A stretch of 64,000 bases of DNA from Chaenocephalus aceratus (GCA_023974075.1 CM043800.1:37796060-37860059), one strand, 5' to 3'. Positions 26,817 through 39,545 are shown, numbered from the stretch's first letter. Notes: generated from the letters alone by a model not told the origin. A program made the numbers and translations.

Positions 26817-29800
26817 TTAACGGTATTTGCCGGTGCGGTTGTAGCGTCTGTAGAGGAAGCGGACCCTCTTCTCCAGCTGCAGTTTTTCCGCAGTCATCAT
26901 TCGGTCTCCCACCATCCTCTTCTTCCTGGTGAGCCGCTGCAGCTCGTTGCCTCTGAAGGCCTTCACCCAGCACGGAGCGATGATCAGCTCTTTGGGATGA
27001 GCTTTGAAGTCTCCTGCAGACACAGAGTGAGAAGATCAGAACATGTCAGCGAGGCACTGCCTGATGTGGGATGCTAAATCAGCCTTGCATTAAATGTTTA
27101 TAAAGGTTATTTTTTTTATAAAATGAATCCAAAGCAAATGTTCTGCAGTTGTTGGGAATTTAGTAAGATTGTATTGGAAGCACTCTCACTGCTTCTCAGT
27201 TAAATGTTTAAACTGAAATCATCACACATGCCCCTTTCACACCAACGCGGTTTCCGTGCTTGCGCTCTTCTGGTTCGGTTTTTCTTTTCAGACCCCGTTT
27301 TGTTCACACAACTTTCATTTGCCGTACTCGCCAAAAACTGTTAGCTCAGGTTGATCCCGCCCCTTCCCCCGCCTCCGACGTAAGCGTGACGTGTGCGGTT
27401 CTTGCTAATCTCGACCAAAAAATGTTTGGTGCTTGGTAAGCACCGGTTTTCGGAGCTTAGAGGCGCTCCGCTGTGGTGTGAACAGGAAAAACCGGTACTT
27501 ATCAGGCTCTAGCTCCGAACCGGCCCTGGAACCGCGTTGGTGTGAAAGGGGCATGTGTGATGATTTCAGTTACTAGACAACATTTAAAAAAAAAAAAAAG
27601 GTACATTTAGAAGCAGTGAGAGTGCTTCCAATACAATCTTACTAAATTCCCAACAACTGCAGAACATTTGCTTTGGTTATGGTTCTGCTACACTAACAAT
27701 GAAATTCAACATTTGACTTATCACATGGAAAACACATCTGGATTTCTATATGCGTAGTTTGGCTGGGAAATATGGCAGAAATCTTCCATCACAATATAGT
27801 CTCAATTACAATAAACATCCTGATATATGTTTTCTGCTAATTCAATACATACATAGTCTTTATGAAATAACCCCATGCTAATATGACAATATATATTGTC
27901 TCCTGGCCAGCCCTACCACATCCTAAGACAAGGGTCTGCAACCTTTTTGACCAAAAGAGCCATTTTGCTCCTTTTTCCAAAACATTTTTTTGTCTGGAGC
28001 CGCAAAACATATTTCATAGTTTTTTTATTGTTATATCAGACAAAACTACAGTTTTTTGTATTTATTATGCTATTTATTACATGATATAAAACTGTTAACC
28101 TCTAATAAGAAACAAAGAACTCTTATAAGGAGAATTAAAAATAATACACAGGCCTACTTTAAAATAAATTAAACACAGCACTTGGGGAGTCCTCTGCACA
28201 TTTGAAGGGGAAAAAAATATTATTAAAATGGGCCCACTTTGAAATAAATAAAACATATAGCTGCACCCTAAAAAGAGTTAACGGTAGGGTAGGTCAGAAT
28301 GGAGAAACCAGCTCGAGTGCGCTAGAATTTGAAAATACACAACCGGAAAAAATATGCCTCTTCCTTCAGACTTCCTTCCAGAGCCCCTCCTCCAACACAC
28401 ACGAACGCGCACATGACCAATGAGGGCACGAGATAAGTTTGTGCCCAGATGGAGGCTGACAGGCAGGTAGGCCATCCAGTTACTTTAGCCGGGCCGGCTC
28501 AGATGATTGGTCGTGCTTTTTACAGCGTGCTACGGCTTCCAGAGATTAATTTTTGTATGTATTTATTGTCAAAGCATTTAATATATTCATTGCTATCGGG
28601 ATGTTAAGAGCATTCCATGGAATATAACAAAAAGTGTTTTCTGAAATAAATTACATACCCATTGAATTATGACAAGATCGTCAGCTGTCTTCCTCTCCCT
28701 TGTTGTTCCTCGATACGTAAAGGCTGCACCACCGTTGACAACTTCTCTCCACATATCAAACATACCGGTAAACCAGCATCGTTTGCTGTGAAAGCAGATA
28801 ACTCTGTCCACGCAGAATTAAATCCTGTGTTCCTCCGGTACTTTCCTTTGATTTATCCATAGTTCGCTCATCGAGCCGGGGGTCAGGTTATTCGCCTCCA
28901 AGAAAAGGCGCTCGCGCGGGACCGTAGCAGGATGTGACGCATATTTTAGTTGACCTAATTAAAACCGTTTTGTTTTTTATTTATGTGTCACAGTATCACC
29001 TCAAAATACAAGATACGAAACATTTTCAACCATGCAACAAAATATAAATAGTCCTACAAATACTTTTATTTTATTTCCTTCTTATTTTTGTCTAAGCTCA
29101 AGGGAGCCAGAGCAGAGGGCTGAAAGGGCCGCATGCGGCCCGTGGGTTGCCGACCCCTGTCCTAAGAGATCAATTAAAAGCTGGCCAGTTTAACAAAAAC
29201 TGTCTGCAATTAATAAAACCCAAAAAATAAGTAAAAACATTTAGCAGTCTTAGATTTACACTGGTTGAGGACACTTACCTAAGATGCCTATATTATCGTA
29301 GACTCCGTACATGCTCCTCTTCTCCGTCCACCGGTCCACCTTCTTCAGCGCGGGGATGGCATGCATCCTGATCTGACAGCATGCGCCTGAAAAAATAACA
29401 TTGTTTCAAGTCAGTCTCTTAATCTGAACATACACTACACAAAGTGCCACTATAATTAGGACATTTAACTTTTTATCATTTATCAAGAAAACCCGATTTT
29501 TGTACTTGTTCCAGCTCCTCAAATGTGAGGATATTGCTGAAACAGTCTGGAGCTCAAAGGCTTTCTCTTTTCGGTTATACCACAAGGTGAGTTCCTTTTT
29601 ACTTCCTGCTTCTTCACACACATGCTCTCCAGTACAGGTTAGCTCTGAGTGTTAGCGATGCTAATGTAAACGCCGACCATATTACGTCCAAAACCGTCAT
29701 TATTTCTGATAGGGCCGTGGGTCCACATTTCAGATACCACGTCATATCGGACGCAAATCTGGATCTGCTCCGTTGTAGCCCCGTTTTTAGAGATTTGGGT

Positions 29801-31247
29801 ACGGAGGAAAAGAGAGAGGGTTTTATTTTCTGACGCTGCGTGAGTTCCCCGACGCACCGGGGACACATGTTTATGTATAAAAGACATCACAAAGTGCATT
29901 TTGCATGATAGGTCCCCTTTAACTTTTTAATTCTCCATCTGTCTGTCTCTGTTTATTCTTAATTGATCCTATTTTGCCACATTGGGTTGCATTTTTTGAT
30001 TAAATATTCTGTACAAATAAAGTTGTGTTTGTTTTTATTAATAAGATTATTATTTACAAGTATGTACATTTATTACACTGCCCTTAGGTCACATGTGTCA
30101 AACTCATGGCCCGGGGGCCAAATCAGGCCCTTGGTGGATTTAATTTCGGCCCGCAGGATCATTTCTAATTACTATTAGATCTGGCCCGCCGGTATATTGC
30201 ACGCACACCTTCCCTCCATCCTGAGGGTCTCCTCAGCTCAGAGCCTGACCCCAAACATTGATGACCTTGCCCCCGAGATGAGATGCCAAGTATCTGAACT
30301 AGCATCACAGAGCAGCACACTGAGTTTTATGGATGTTTCCTTCTGCACTTTCTCTTGAGACACAGGGCATGTTTGGTTCGTTCTTGGAGGGAAATAGTTT
30401 TGTTGAAGCTGTTGTTGGCCTGTGGGAAAATGTAATCATAAGAAATGACTCTGCAGATAGAGCCACAAGAAATGAATGCAACTGATTATTTAATGTTGTT
30501 TTTATAGCCAATCATTTAAGCTTTGTTAGTTCCAGGTTTAATATGTGCAATGAGTTCATTTCAATAAGTTTTGCAATAAACATTGAACCAGTCCGGCCCT
30601 CGACTAGTACCCATTTTTTATTTTGGCCCACTGTGTATTTGACACCCCTGCCTTGAAGTACAACTCTCAAAGAGAAGATTGAAAAGCTCCATTAGACTGC
30701 AGTCAGCGGATCAGATCAAATTAAGATGTTACAAACGGTCACAAGTGTTGCAAAGAAATTAGTTTGTTTCCCCCAATCACTTAATTATGATGTCCATGAC
30801 CCAATTTGAAATGTCAATATCACAATGAATCGGCAAGTACCCATTTATTTTTATTTTGACCCACTGTGTATTTGAGTTTGACACACTTGGCTTAGGTGAT
30901 GTATAACGCTTTCCCATTTGTTTGTATTATTGCTTACTCTATGACTTGTTAATATCTACAAATATGGTTTATAACTTGAATTAATGGTGTTATTGTTTCT
31001 AGTTTTGGATCAATATGTGGTGTTTTTTATCGCTATGACAAGACATAATGAGGGTAAAGCATCGTAATGAAAATAACTAACACATGCACGCACTGTAGGG
31101 ATGCAAAGTAATAGTTTTTTCTGCAGTAAAGACACAAAACCAACGTGTCTAATTTATAAATGAAACATTAGACTCACCTGTAGAGAAGGCCCTGGCAGTC
31201 TGACAGAAGGACGCTCCAGCCTTCAGTAACCCTGCCAGAACAGACAT
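26817..31247 (-). CDS. mrpl51: Mitochondrial large-subunit ribosomal protein L51
   Basis: Structural protein of the mitochondrial 39S ribosomal subunit. Three exons in transcript order: 31178..31247 ([20 protein letters not shown], a basic/hydroxylated mitochondrial targeting peptide), 29279..29386 ([20 protein letters not shown]) and 26817..27013 (ending in YNRTGKYR and stop). The 124-residue length compares with 128 in human; [29 protein letters not shown] and RKKRMVG are family hallmarks. All junctions are canonical and in phase, with no frameshift. The introns hold a snap-back repeat and a hAT element (intron 2) and another hAT plus a MITE (intron 1). It is on the same strand as vamp1, whose human orthologue is also its neighbour. 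Confidence 0.95.
27131..27674. mobile_element. Snap-back (long inverted repeat) element
   Basis: Left arm from 27131 (aaagcaaatgttctgcagtt) to about 27258 is matched in reverse complement by about 27525-27674. Arms of about 130-150 bp include cccctttcacaccaacgcgg, broken only by a poly-A insertion near 27586. In mrpl51 intron 2. Family uncertain. Confidence 0.8.
27929..29159. mobile_element. 1.2-kb hAT-type element
   Basis: Ends CAAGGGTCTGCAACC and (complement) CAGGGGTCGGCAACC, flanked by the perfect 8-bp duplication TCCTAAGA (27921-27928 and 29160-29167). Subterminal gagcc / gccgcatgcggccc motifs. No transposase recognised. In mrpl51 intron 2. Confidence 0.88.
29515..29921 (-). mobile_element. 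MITE, GTTAAAGG family, inverted copy
   Basis: Reverse complement of 48616-49035 over about 400 bp (shared gttttctgacgctgcg-type and gacgtaatatggtcgg-type segments). Ends gcatgataggtcccctttaac. In mrpl51 intron 1. Confidence 0.8.
30090..30889. mobile_element. hAT-type element, rearranged
   Basis: Ends CACATGTGTCAAACTCATGG and (complement) CAAGTGTGTCAAACTC; flanks CCTTAGGT and GCTTAGGT differ at one base. A segment (tacccattt...tgtgtatttga) occurs twice, near 30607-30645 and 30838-30874, bracketing the repeat at 30655-30835. In mrpl51 intron 1. Confidence 0.65.
30655..30835 (+). repeat. Dispersed 175-bp repeat, copy 1
   Basis: Nearly identical to 38953-39130 (for example gattgaaaagctccattaga and acaaacggtcacaagtgttg). 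Confidence 0.9.
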
Positions 31248-33042
31248 GTTTTCTACAAAAAAAACAATAGATATCAACTTCACATAAAAGGCATTCAAAT
31301 GACTCAAGTAAAATGGCTATTCGGTGATATTTATTAATGTTTTAAAGTGTCTATCAAAGAAAAACTATGCCTTTTCAAGTACATTGACCCTTAGCATTAG
31401 CTTTATCAAGCATAGTTAGCTTCAACAAATGCATTATCTTGAACATTACCAGTTCAAATGTCCTGTGGCAATCTCCTGCCTCTTAAATCTGTCGTTATTG
31501 TTCCAGAAAAGCATAAAGGACAGCCGTATGTGGGGATATTACACTTAAAACATTTGTTATTGAAGCGTCAACATGCTCTTAGTGGACGCTTCCATCTTAC
31601 TCTGTGTCCCACAATGCACCGCGCCGGTACCGTAACGTTGTTAGAGAACAGGTACCGTAAAGCTGTAAGACAGGCGCGCAGACATTGGTTTGAGTCTCTG
31701 CGACTTGTTTAGCAGCCAGTAGAGGGAGGTATAGCAAGAGGACATATTATACAGTCTATTATAGGGAAACAATAATGGAAAGACATCTCATACATAGTAG
31801 AATTTAAGTTTAAAAATATATCTTAAAGTCTTTAAAAAAATCCTAAATATATCTAATTGACATCAGGCCAGATTGCAAGTGTATCTGTTGAAGGGTTCAC
31901 TTCAATTGGTTGTTGAAGTGTCTCAAATGAACTAGCTCAAGCTTACAAACTAAGATTCCTGTTGTGGTCTTAGGAGGACATACTGTAGGTTCAATTCCCC
32001 TGAAAACGTTTTTGATTTGGAAGTCTACCACCTAAAGTGAAGAGTCAAAAGGCAAGGCAAGGCAAGTTTATTTATACCCTCCTGGGACCCAGCCCATTGA
32101 AAATGTCCACTGTAGTGGACATTTTGTTAACATACATCTCCTTTTACTCTTTTGAGCTACTCTATCAGTCCCTGACGTGCTGTAGAGGACATCCTGGTCT
32201 TTCCAGTGATATGTCATTGGTTAAAATTACATGCTGGGAAGTTCCTCTTTCTTTTCATCCAAAATGGCTGGCATACGAAAAACAAAATTGTATAGAAGAA
32301 GCAGGAGAAGTCAAATATTGTTGAATAATTGTCATTTTTACCATGAAAATCATATATATTCTTGTTTATTAACATGTGAGGAACTATATAATTAGTTCTG
32401 AAAGCAAGTTTTCAAATAACAGCCCTTTTATAAATGTCCATTCTAGTGGACGTCAGGACTATCTTCATGGACTTTATGACGAGACAGATAGGGACGAGCT
32501 GGAAAGACATGGCCCCCTGTGGGCCAAGAGTAGCACGTATGTCTTATTGTTGTTTTCATTTTAAGTGGATCCATGAAAAATGAGAATTGCCTCACGGCCC
32601 GTCAGACCCGGCGGCAGACATACGTCTCTGGGCGGGCATTTGATGTACCAGGGCGGGCCCACACTTACATTTCCCGGGAAAACTGAATTGTGAAAGAGCT
32701 GACATGCTGAAAACTCAACGCCTGCAGGGGGGTCTGGGGAGATTCTTCCCCAGGAGATTTTTTGAAATACTAACATAAAATACACATTCTGGTCCTCTCT
32801 TGAGAAGAAAAATAAATAAATCTATTACTACACGACATATTTATACAAAAATGAATGCCATTTCAGTTTTTTGTTACTTTGTTCTGAAAGCTGAACCTGC
32901 TGCTCCTCACAGAGAGAAGAGGGAAAAGGCTGTGAATTACTTTACATTGTGGATAAGGGTGGATTGCCCCCATTGTTCTGTGTGTCAAAATGAAAGACAG
33001 CCCACACACCTGTCAATCATCAAACCGTGGGGTCTTATTTAA

Positions 33043-33070
33043 TTACGTGTTGATTTCTATCAACACGTAA
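33043..33070. repeat. Perfect 12-bp hairpin
   Basis: TTACGTGTTGAT and ATCAACACGTAA separated by four bases. Probably a MITE terminus; no terminator role is implied. Confidence 0.85.
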
Positions 33071-33084
33071 CACTTTTTTTTTTT

Positions 33085-33300
33085 TTCAAAAAGGCTTCCA
33101 ACGCTTCGCCCATTCATTTGAATGGGGTGACGTAGGATATTTTCAAAATTCGCCGAACTGCATTGTGGGTAGCATGGCAAGGCGTTGCAAGCCTCGCGAG
33201 CGTCTATCGGCGTCAAAAGTTCAACAATGTTCAACTTTTGATTCTCGAGGCTTGCTCGAAGCTGGCGTCAGCCAATCAAATCCCGTTTTTGAATTCCCGT
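33085..33300. mobile_element. Fragment related to Harbinger-type MITE
   Basis: Shares tgaatggggtgacgt, actgcattgtggg, ttcaacaatgttcaactttt-type and cgtcagccaatc segments with 54653-54965. Confidence 0.6.
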
Positions 33301-34892
33301 CATTACAAGCACTAGCCAATCAAACCGCGTGTATGCAGGTCTCGACTATTTTCCTTATGTCAGAAAATGGAGGACAAATTAATAATTGCCGTGGCAAATG
33401 TCCCAGTCTTGTATGACTGTACTCTGTTCACCTACCGGGACCTAAACCGGAGGAACCAGGCATGGGGGAGGTGGCAGAGACAGTGTGGTGAAACTGGTAG
33501 GTTTTCAACTGTTTGGAGAGTTTATATCCAGTTTACTTCGTTTTAGCATTGAACAGACAGCTAGTAGTATGTAGCATAATAACATTGTGGTGACCACCTT
33601 CGATCGCCTCCGACTCCCATATCTCTCGGCACTACAATATATATATATTAATAAAAATATATTATAATAAGTATAAGCATAATATATAACATAACATATA
33701 ATACATGCACAGCTATCAAGCATAGGCAGTATATTTAGCCAGCTAGTAATGTAGCATAACATATATACAACATTTTAGTTTCATCAACTTTTTCCATAGA
33801 CAGGATAAGCTCCTACTCACAATGGCTAAGACTTGAAAATGTAAAATTGTAATGAAACGATTGTTATAATTTTGCCATGACAGTATTCTAAGACAGTTAT
33901 ACAAGTGCGCTAAACTTGATATGTATATATATTCTGCTTCTTTTGGTATTCAAAATACGCATAGCGCCCATGCAAAACCGGCCTTAGTCTATAGAATTGC
34001 TGCTTGAACAACTCGTAGAAACAACTTAACCCTCGACACTGCCTTCTCTTTGAGTCCTTATGATAAGTTGTGGCTTTTTGCATTTCTAAATGTATGTATC
34101 AGGTTCCAAGAAGAGATATCCGGTTATAAGGTAAATCAAGGATTTTACTTAGTTTAAGTCTATCGTCAAGCAAATGTATTAACAGTCTGTATTAATGTTG
34201 ATGGCATATCTCTTTGTCAAAAAACTCAAACTTCATGGGAGATGCAGCATTTTGTTCATAGTGTTATAGGTTATAACAGCAAACTTGTGAAGTTGGGTTG
34301 TAATGTGTGTATATCCAGCAGCTATTGTGACTGAACTGGAGACATGATGACATGATCATGGACAAGAGACGCAGAGTGACTAAGTTATGAAAAACATGCC
34401 AGTCTCCTTTAGTATGTTCTTCTTTTAAAAATAACTTCCTTTTCATACATTCATAAATTATTCAGAATGATGTGTGACAATATATAACTGTAGATTCTTT
34501 TTTTTTTATGAATACAATCAATAGTTTCATACTTAAGAATGCATATTACACAACATTTCTTCAGTACACTTTAGTTACCAAATGTTTTCACCTGTCTTGC
34601 TTTCAGGAGTAATTATAGGTGATGCACTTTAAACTCATGAGCTTCAGTGCAGCTCATGATGTGTTTGCTGCTTCAATTTGTCTTTTTAGTTTGTCAAGTC
34701 CACTGTCCCCAGTCTGATTTCACAATGCAGAAAAAACATCTGTTTTTCAGATTTTCAGAATCTACCAATCTACGTTCACTTTTCATTCATTTACTAACAC
34801 AGTTCGTAACCCCCAAATCATTATTTTCTTAAAAGATCTATAACTGGTTAGCTTCTGTTGTCGTTTTGTTCATTTTGTGTCCCGGGGTCAGA

Positions 34893-36184
34893 TTATTGTG
34901 TTTCTGTTGATGCAGTTACTTTCCCTTTAGGTGAGGGAGGTTGACTTATGTTCCTTTGGCGTTGGGCCTCATAGAAGGAGAAGAGGCGGAACCGGAGGTC
35001 TTCGACGTAGGGGTTTAGCATCTGGAACATTTGATCTTGAACCCGATGGGTCACGGGGGCCACACGCTCCTGGAAGTCCTGCAGGTATTGGTCCACCTTC
35101 AGCTTCAGGTCATCAGTGTAGGGCTCGAGCTGAGCCTGCAGGTCCTTCACACTCTGCTTCAGCTCCGCGAGGAGCTCCAGGGTGGCTCTCACAGCCTCGG
35201 TGTCAATGGACTCAGCATAGGGGGCCAGCTTCTGTTTGAGCTGCTCCACTCTCTGCTGGATCTGGACCTTCATGATGTCCTTGGCAGCGGGCAGCTCCCT
35301 TTCCACACGCCTCGTCAGCTCATCGGCCTCTGTGATGACTTTACGGAGCATGTCCCTAGTTGCAGGGGGAAGCATCTCGAGCATGAAGTGCAAATACATG
35401 CCGGTCATAAATCTAGTTTGATACAGACCGTCACTAGAAAGGAGCGAGACAAATGGGATGTTACCTTTAATTCGAAATCAGTGAAGAAAAATTGCATATC
35501 AGTTTGCAGTATACCTTTTTTTGTTTGCATCATTAGAATGTCGACAATGGTAACAATGGTCTTGTCTAGACTTACTTGACACCCCGGCCAAACGGTGATT
35601 TCTTGATCATCTGGAGGGTGTCATCAGCTGTCTCTGTTGCCTTGGCGGCATAGTCCCAGAAGGCCTAGTCAGCAATTCAATCTGTGGCTTGGGTGCATCA
35701 GCATATAAGATGTTGGCAGTGCAGCCTGTTGAACAGACAGACAGAAAAAACAGTTTTGAAGAACAGTTGGAAGGTTCAAAATATTTCAGAGTGTTTTCAG
35801 GTATTTTAACACAAAAAATATTCCGAAGGAGGTAAAGTGGCACTATACTTAACTTCCAAATCCCAGAGGCATGTGTGAGTGTGTGTGAATGAGCATTAGG
35901 TTAGATGATGAGCAGTCTGGCTCCTTATGTGGTCACCCATACAAGGTTCCATATCAGTACACACCAGTGTATTAATGTGTGTGTGAATCGGTTAATTTCC
36001 CATCCAAGGAATTGCTGGGTGGACCAATGACTTCAATGGTCCAAAAACCTCATTGCAATTCTATATTTTTCCTTGAAGTCTTTTGATTTGAGCGTACCAG
36101 CTGATGTCACGCTCCAAAACGGGATATTTTTCCACCATACTCACCAGTGAAAACGGCAAGGACGAGCACAACAAGGACCTTCAT
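34893..36184 (-). CDS. Apolipoprotein A-IV/A-I/E family protein
   Basis: Secreted lipid-binding protein of the exchangeable apolipoprotein family. Coding exons in transcript order: 36145..36184 (signal peptide MKVLVVLVLAVFTG), 35576..35725 (YADAPKPQIELLT and DTLQMIKKSPFG) and 34893..35433. The last exon encodes amphipathic 11/22-residue repeats punctuated by proline (KLAPYAESI, QLEPYTDDLKLKVDQYLQDF, MLNPYVEDLRFRLFSFYEAQ), total about 243 residues. A noncoding first exon near 36304..36335 behind a TATA box gives the four-exon layout usual for this family. One base is missing near 35671: the frame for FWDYAAKATETADDT is reached only by a +1 shift. Resemblance is closest to fish apoA-IV, but I cannot separate A-IV-like from other paralogues by eye, so no symbol is given. 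This gene is not part of the human 12p13 neighbourhood. Confidence 0.8.
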
Positions 36185-36303
36185 GGCTCTTATATCTTAA
36201 TAACAAGGAGATACAAAGATAGTTAGCAAAGCATGTTCACTGAGATTTAGTTTAAAAAGAAAAAATTCAGAAGCTACTCCGAGGCAATCCTTCATCATCT
36301 CAC

Positions 36304-36368
36304 CTGAGTTTGTTGTTGTATCTACAAATCCACTTGGCACTGCTGGTGAGGTTCTGCAGCTTATAAAG
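36304..36368 (-). promoter_or_regulatory. Apolipoprotein TATA box and noncoding first exon
   Basis: On the minus strand a TTTATAAG box (about 36361-36368) is followed some 30 bp later by a probable untranslated exon whose 3' end at 36304 abuts a gtgagat donor. The next acceptor (ttgttattaag, ending at 36196) leads into the ATG exon. Confidence 0.5.
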
Positions 36369-36703
36369 CAATCCGGACTCTAATGATCCCAAAGTCCAGG
36401 GGTGAGTGTCTTGCTGTCACCTTGCCTCACCTTGCTATCCTCACAGACGCTCAGTGCCAGGCACCACGCAGCAATCATGCACGACCCAATATTGTTGCAC
36501 CAATGCACGGACACAACAAGCAAATCATTTATTTTAGACAGTTTCATATCAGTTATCATCTTCCAAACAGTATTGATTTAGTCATGTGCCTTTTTATATT
36601 TATTTGGCCTGATTATGTGTGATTCCTCTGTGTTAGAGTGTGACTAAATCCTCAAGTGTAACCTTGAATGGACCTTGTCCTCAAAAGCCCTCCTGTCCTC
36701 AAA

Positions 36704-36840
36704 GGTATGTCAGTCGCACAGCTCTTGCCTGGTTTGAGTCCTACCTCTCAAACCGGAAACACTTTGTCACATCAGTGACTGCAGTTCCCCTTCGGCCTCA
36801 GTCAACCAAGGTGTACCTCAAGGCTCTGGGCTTGGACCAA
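36704..36840 (+). pseudogene. LINE reverse-transcriptase fragment
   Basis: Encodes ALAWFESYLSNRKHFVT and, after a frame change, QGVPQGSGLGP, which match the palm region of L2/Jockey-type fish LINE reverse transcriptases. Truncated on both sides and frameshifted, so dead. Confidence 0.75.
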
Positions 36841-37747
36841 CCTGATCTCACCAGAATGCGTGACTCCACCACGACTTCTTAACACCACAATGCGTGGTGG
36901 AGTCACAAACTTTGCTACATTTGCGTGTCGGCACCACGCAAACAAGCCCAATGTAAAGTGAATGAGGCTCCTTTGTCGTGGTGCACACGCGCATTTCTAC
37001 AACGTCCTGCAGTGAGATTTGATTCTATAAAACGTTTTTAAAATCTACTTTATAGCTTGTGGTAACTCACGGGAGGCTTCTTTTATTTTATTTGTATTCA
37101 TAATAATTTGTATTTCTCGTCAGAATGTATTATGGCAACCCTGTCTCCTAAAGATTACGTTCCCACAGAACTAAACTGCATTCTCTATTACGTTTAGCTA
37201 GAAACGTATTTTCTCCCACATTACGATTCTTATGAACGTATCTCAAATACGTTTATTTTCTACATATATTTGCCATTTATTGTCTTGCTAATAATAATGA
37301 TTAGTCATTTATAAATATCATTTTAGAGCACACATTTGAAATCGAGAATCGGGCTCGATATATGGTTACATTAAAATCAGTAGGCGAGGCTGTAATTTTG
37401 CCAGCTGTTACTCTCATGATGAGCGAGGCAGAACATAATAGTTTTAACATGCCAAAAAGCCGTGTCGTTCATTGCACCTCAAACATTAAAACAAATCCAG
37501 AGTTACGTGTTTCTGTACTTCCTCTAAGAAGAAAGGACAGTAAACAGAAGATCTCTGTGGCTGCAGGCTTGATCGCCGTTCAAATGACAGCGTTGGTTTC
37601 CCCAAAAGTGGCTGTAAAGTGACGTAGATTTTACTCTCATATATTATTCAAAACCATTCTATTTATTCTAACGTAAATTACATGCCAGTGTTTTATCTTT
37701 TTCATTTTTCATTTTTATTTTAAGTCCTATAATGTCTGACTTTTTTT

Positions 37748-37997
37748 GCAGTCTGTGAGGAAAATAAATGGGGCTCAGAGCCTCAAAATACTGAAATCTG
37801 TATTTTTTAAATCTTTTTTTCCTTCTAATTTGTTATTCTTTTCAAAATAACACACTGTTATTTACTCAACAATAACACACAATTATCCTTGTTTTTATAT
37901 TTATTTATTCGTAATCTTGGGCTTTTTAGCATGCTTGTTAGCCGTAAATAAAGTCACAGGACACAGACGTAGGCCTATAAGGGACATTTCGAGCGGT
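37748..37997 (+). repeat. Dispersed repeat, copy 2
   Basis: Direct partner of 14864-15104 in a tapbpl intron. Adjacent tatagacaggataagctcct near 38070 also recurs near 33795. Confidence 0.75.
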
Positions 37998-38884
37998 ACA
38001 CAAAGTAGCCTCAGTTTCACACAAGGCATACTATATATGCAACATTTTATGTAGTTTCAAATTTTTTCTATAGACAGGATAAGCTCCTATACACACAGTG
38101 TACCCGCGACTGTTACAATGAAGGCTCGATAATCAGCTCACGGCATATACGTGTAAGCAGGGGTAAAGTGCTATTTTTAGGTGGTCTGTGGACCTCACAT
38201 AGGGGGTCCGGGGGCAAGCCCCCCGGGAAGATTTATTTTTAAATATTGAAGTTAAAAGCATCAATCTGGTGCACTTTGAGAGCAAAATGAGAGATCTATG
38301 GATACACCTCTCAACACCCATTTGATACAGAACTGTAAACAGATTTACTTTTTCTTTATGGATATTTTACAAATCACCCTTTTAAACTTTATTTATACTG
38401 TCATATAGTATTTCATACCTGTTTTTTTACAACTATAATGATCATTTAAATGTGTGTCTCGGAAATAATTAATGGTGACCAAAACGTTTGAGACCCACTG
38501 AGATAACACTGAGAGTCCTTTAGCTCACTGAGTCTCTCAGTCTGACAGGAGAGGACTCCTCCACTTTGTTGTTGAAAAAACTCCTTATGTCCGTTAGCGT
38601 AGCTCGCTAGCACCAGAAGCTAACAACATTGATCTCCGGTACCGGTGCGCTCTCTCGCTCGCGCACGCACACAAAACGGCTCGTTTCACACACACACAGA
38701 ACCGAGCTTTAATGAAACACAGAGACCCAGACGTAATAGTACTGTATCATATTATTTTCGAATCAATAACTTTTCAAATTATGATTTTTTTTTTTTCTTT
38801 AATAACCATTTATCCTCCTGGTCTGTCATGCCTCTGCAAAGTTCTATGAAATGGTGGTCTAGTGTCTCCTATCAAATGGGTTAA

Positions 38885-39545
38885 GACCTTAGTCACCAGC
38901 TCTCGTGTATGAGGACATGTGTTCAATTCCCTCGCAAACGTTGTGAATTTTGAAGTACAACTTCAAAGGGAAGATTGAAAAGCTCCATTAGACTGCAGTC
39001 AGCGGATCAGATCAAATTAAGATGTTACAAACGGTCACAAGTGTTGCAAAGAAATTAGTTTGTTTCCCCCAATCACTTAATTATGATGTCTATGACCCAA
39101 TTTGAAATGTCAATATCACAATGAATCTGCAAAGAGTGCCACAGGTTGAATTGCGTAACATGTAAGGAACCTGGTCTGGTCTTTTGAGGACATGGGTTCG
39201 ATTCCCAAGTCAAGTCACAGGATATTGAAATCAAGCAAATATTGAAAAGTGCTATGAGATTGCAGCCATGTGTCTCAGATCAAATAGCTCAAGTTGTTAG
39301 GTATCTGCTCAGGTGTTATGAGCTCATAGGTTCAATTCCCCAGTAAAGACAAATGTTTTTGAAGTCCAACACCCAAAGGAATGTGTCAACACTCTAGAAA
39401 ACTGTGCAGTGTTGTCCCCAGACAATCACCCAAACTGAAGATTTCCAAATCCCTATCAAGCCTTGTCGAATTGTCTCACATCAAATAGGTCAAGGTATTA
39501 GGAACCTGCTCAGGTGTATTTCGGACATGGGTTTGATAATAAATA
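38885..39545 (+). repeat. Diverged units with tRNA-like B boxes
   Basis: Four units share a gaggacatgggttcaattccc core. B-box-like motifs: GTTCAATTCC at 38931-38940, GGTTCGATTCC at 39195-39205, GGTTCAATTCC at 39329-39339 and a decayed one near 39530. The third has an A-box-like TAGCTCAAGTTGTTAGG about 45 bp earlier. A lone relative lies at about 31870-32040 (B box 31988-31998). Interpreted as tRNA-derived repeats, not functional tRNA genes. Confidence 0.5.
38953..39130 (+). repeat. Dispersed 175-bp repeat, copy 2
   Basis: Partner of 30655-30835. Here it sits inside a run of tRNA-like units. Confidence 0.9.

Larger units (their letters stand above)
31248..34892. other. mrpl51-apolipoprotein intergenic region
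   Basis: Contains a single tRNA-like unit near 31870-32040, a CAGCCCATTGAAAATGTCCA element near 32070, a Harbinger-related fragment near 33085-33300, and AT-rich unique sequence from about 33500 to 34890 with nothing recognisable. No gene supported. Confidence 0.5.

Noticed and set aside
26412..27077. 221-residue plus-strand opening
   Set aside because: Runs antisense across the last mrpl51 exon and its 3' flank, with no family similarity.
35031..35579. 182-residue plus-strand frame
   Set aside because: Antisense shadow of the apolipoprotein repeat exon.
38133..38240. Possible hAT end (gggtccgggggcaagcccccc)
   Set aside because: Resembles common repeat ends, but no partner end or duplication was found; a similar piece near 32725 is equally isolated.
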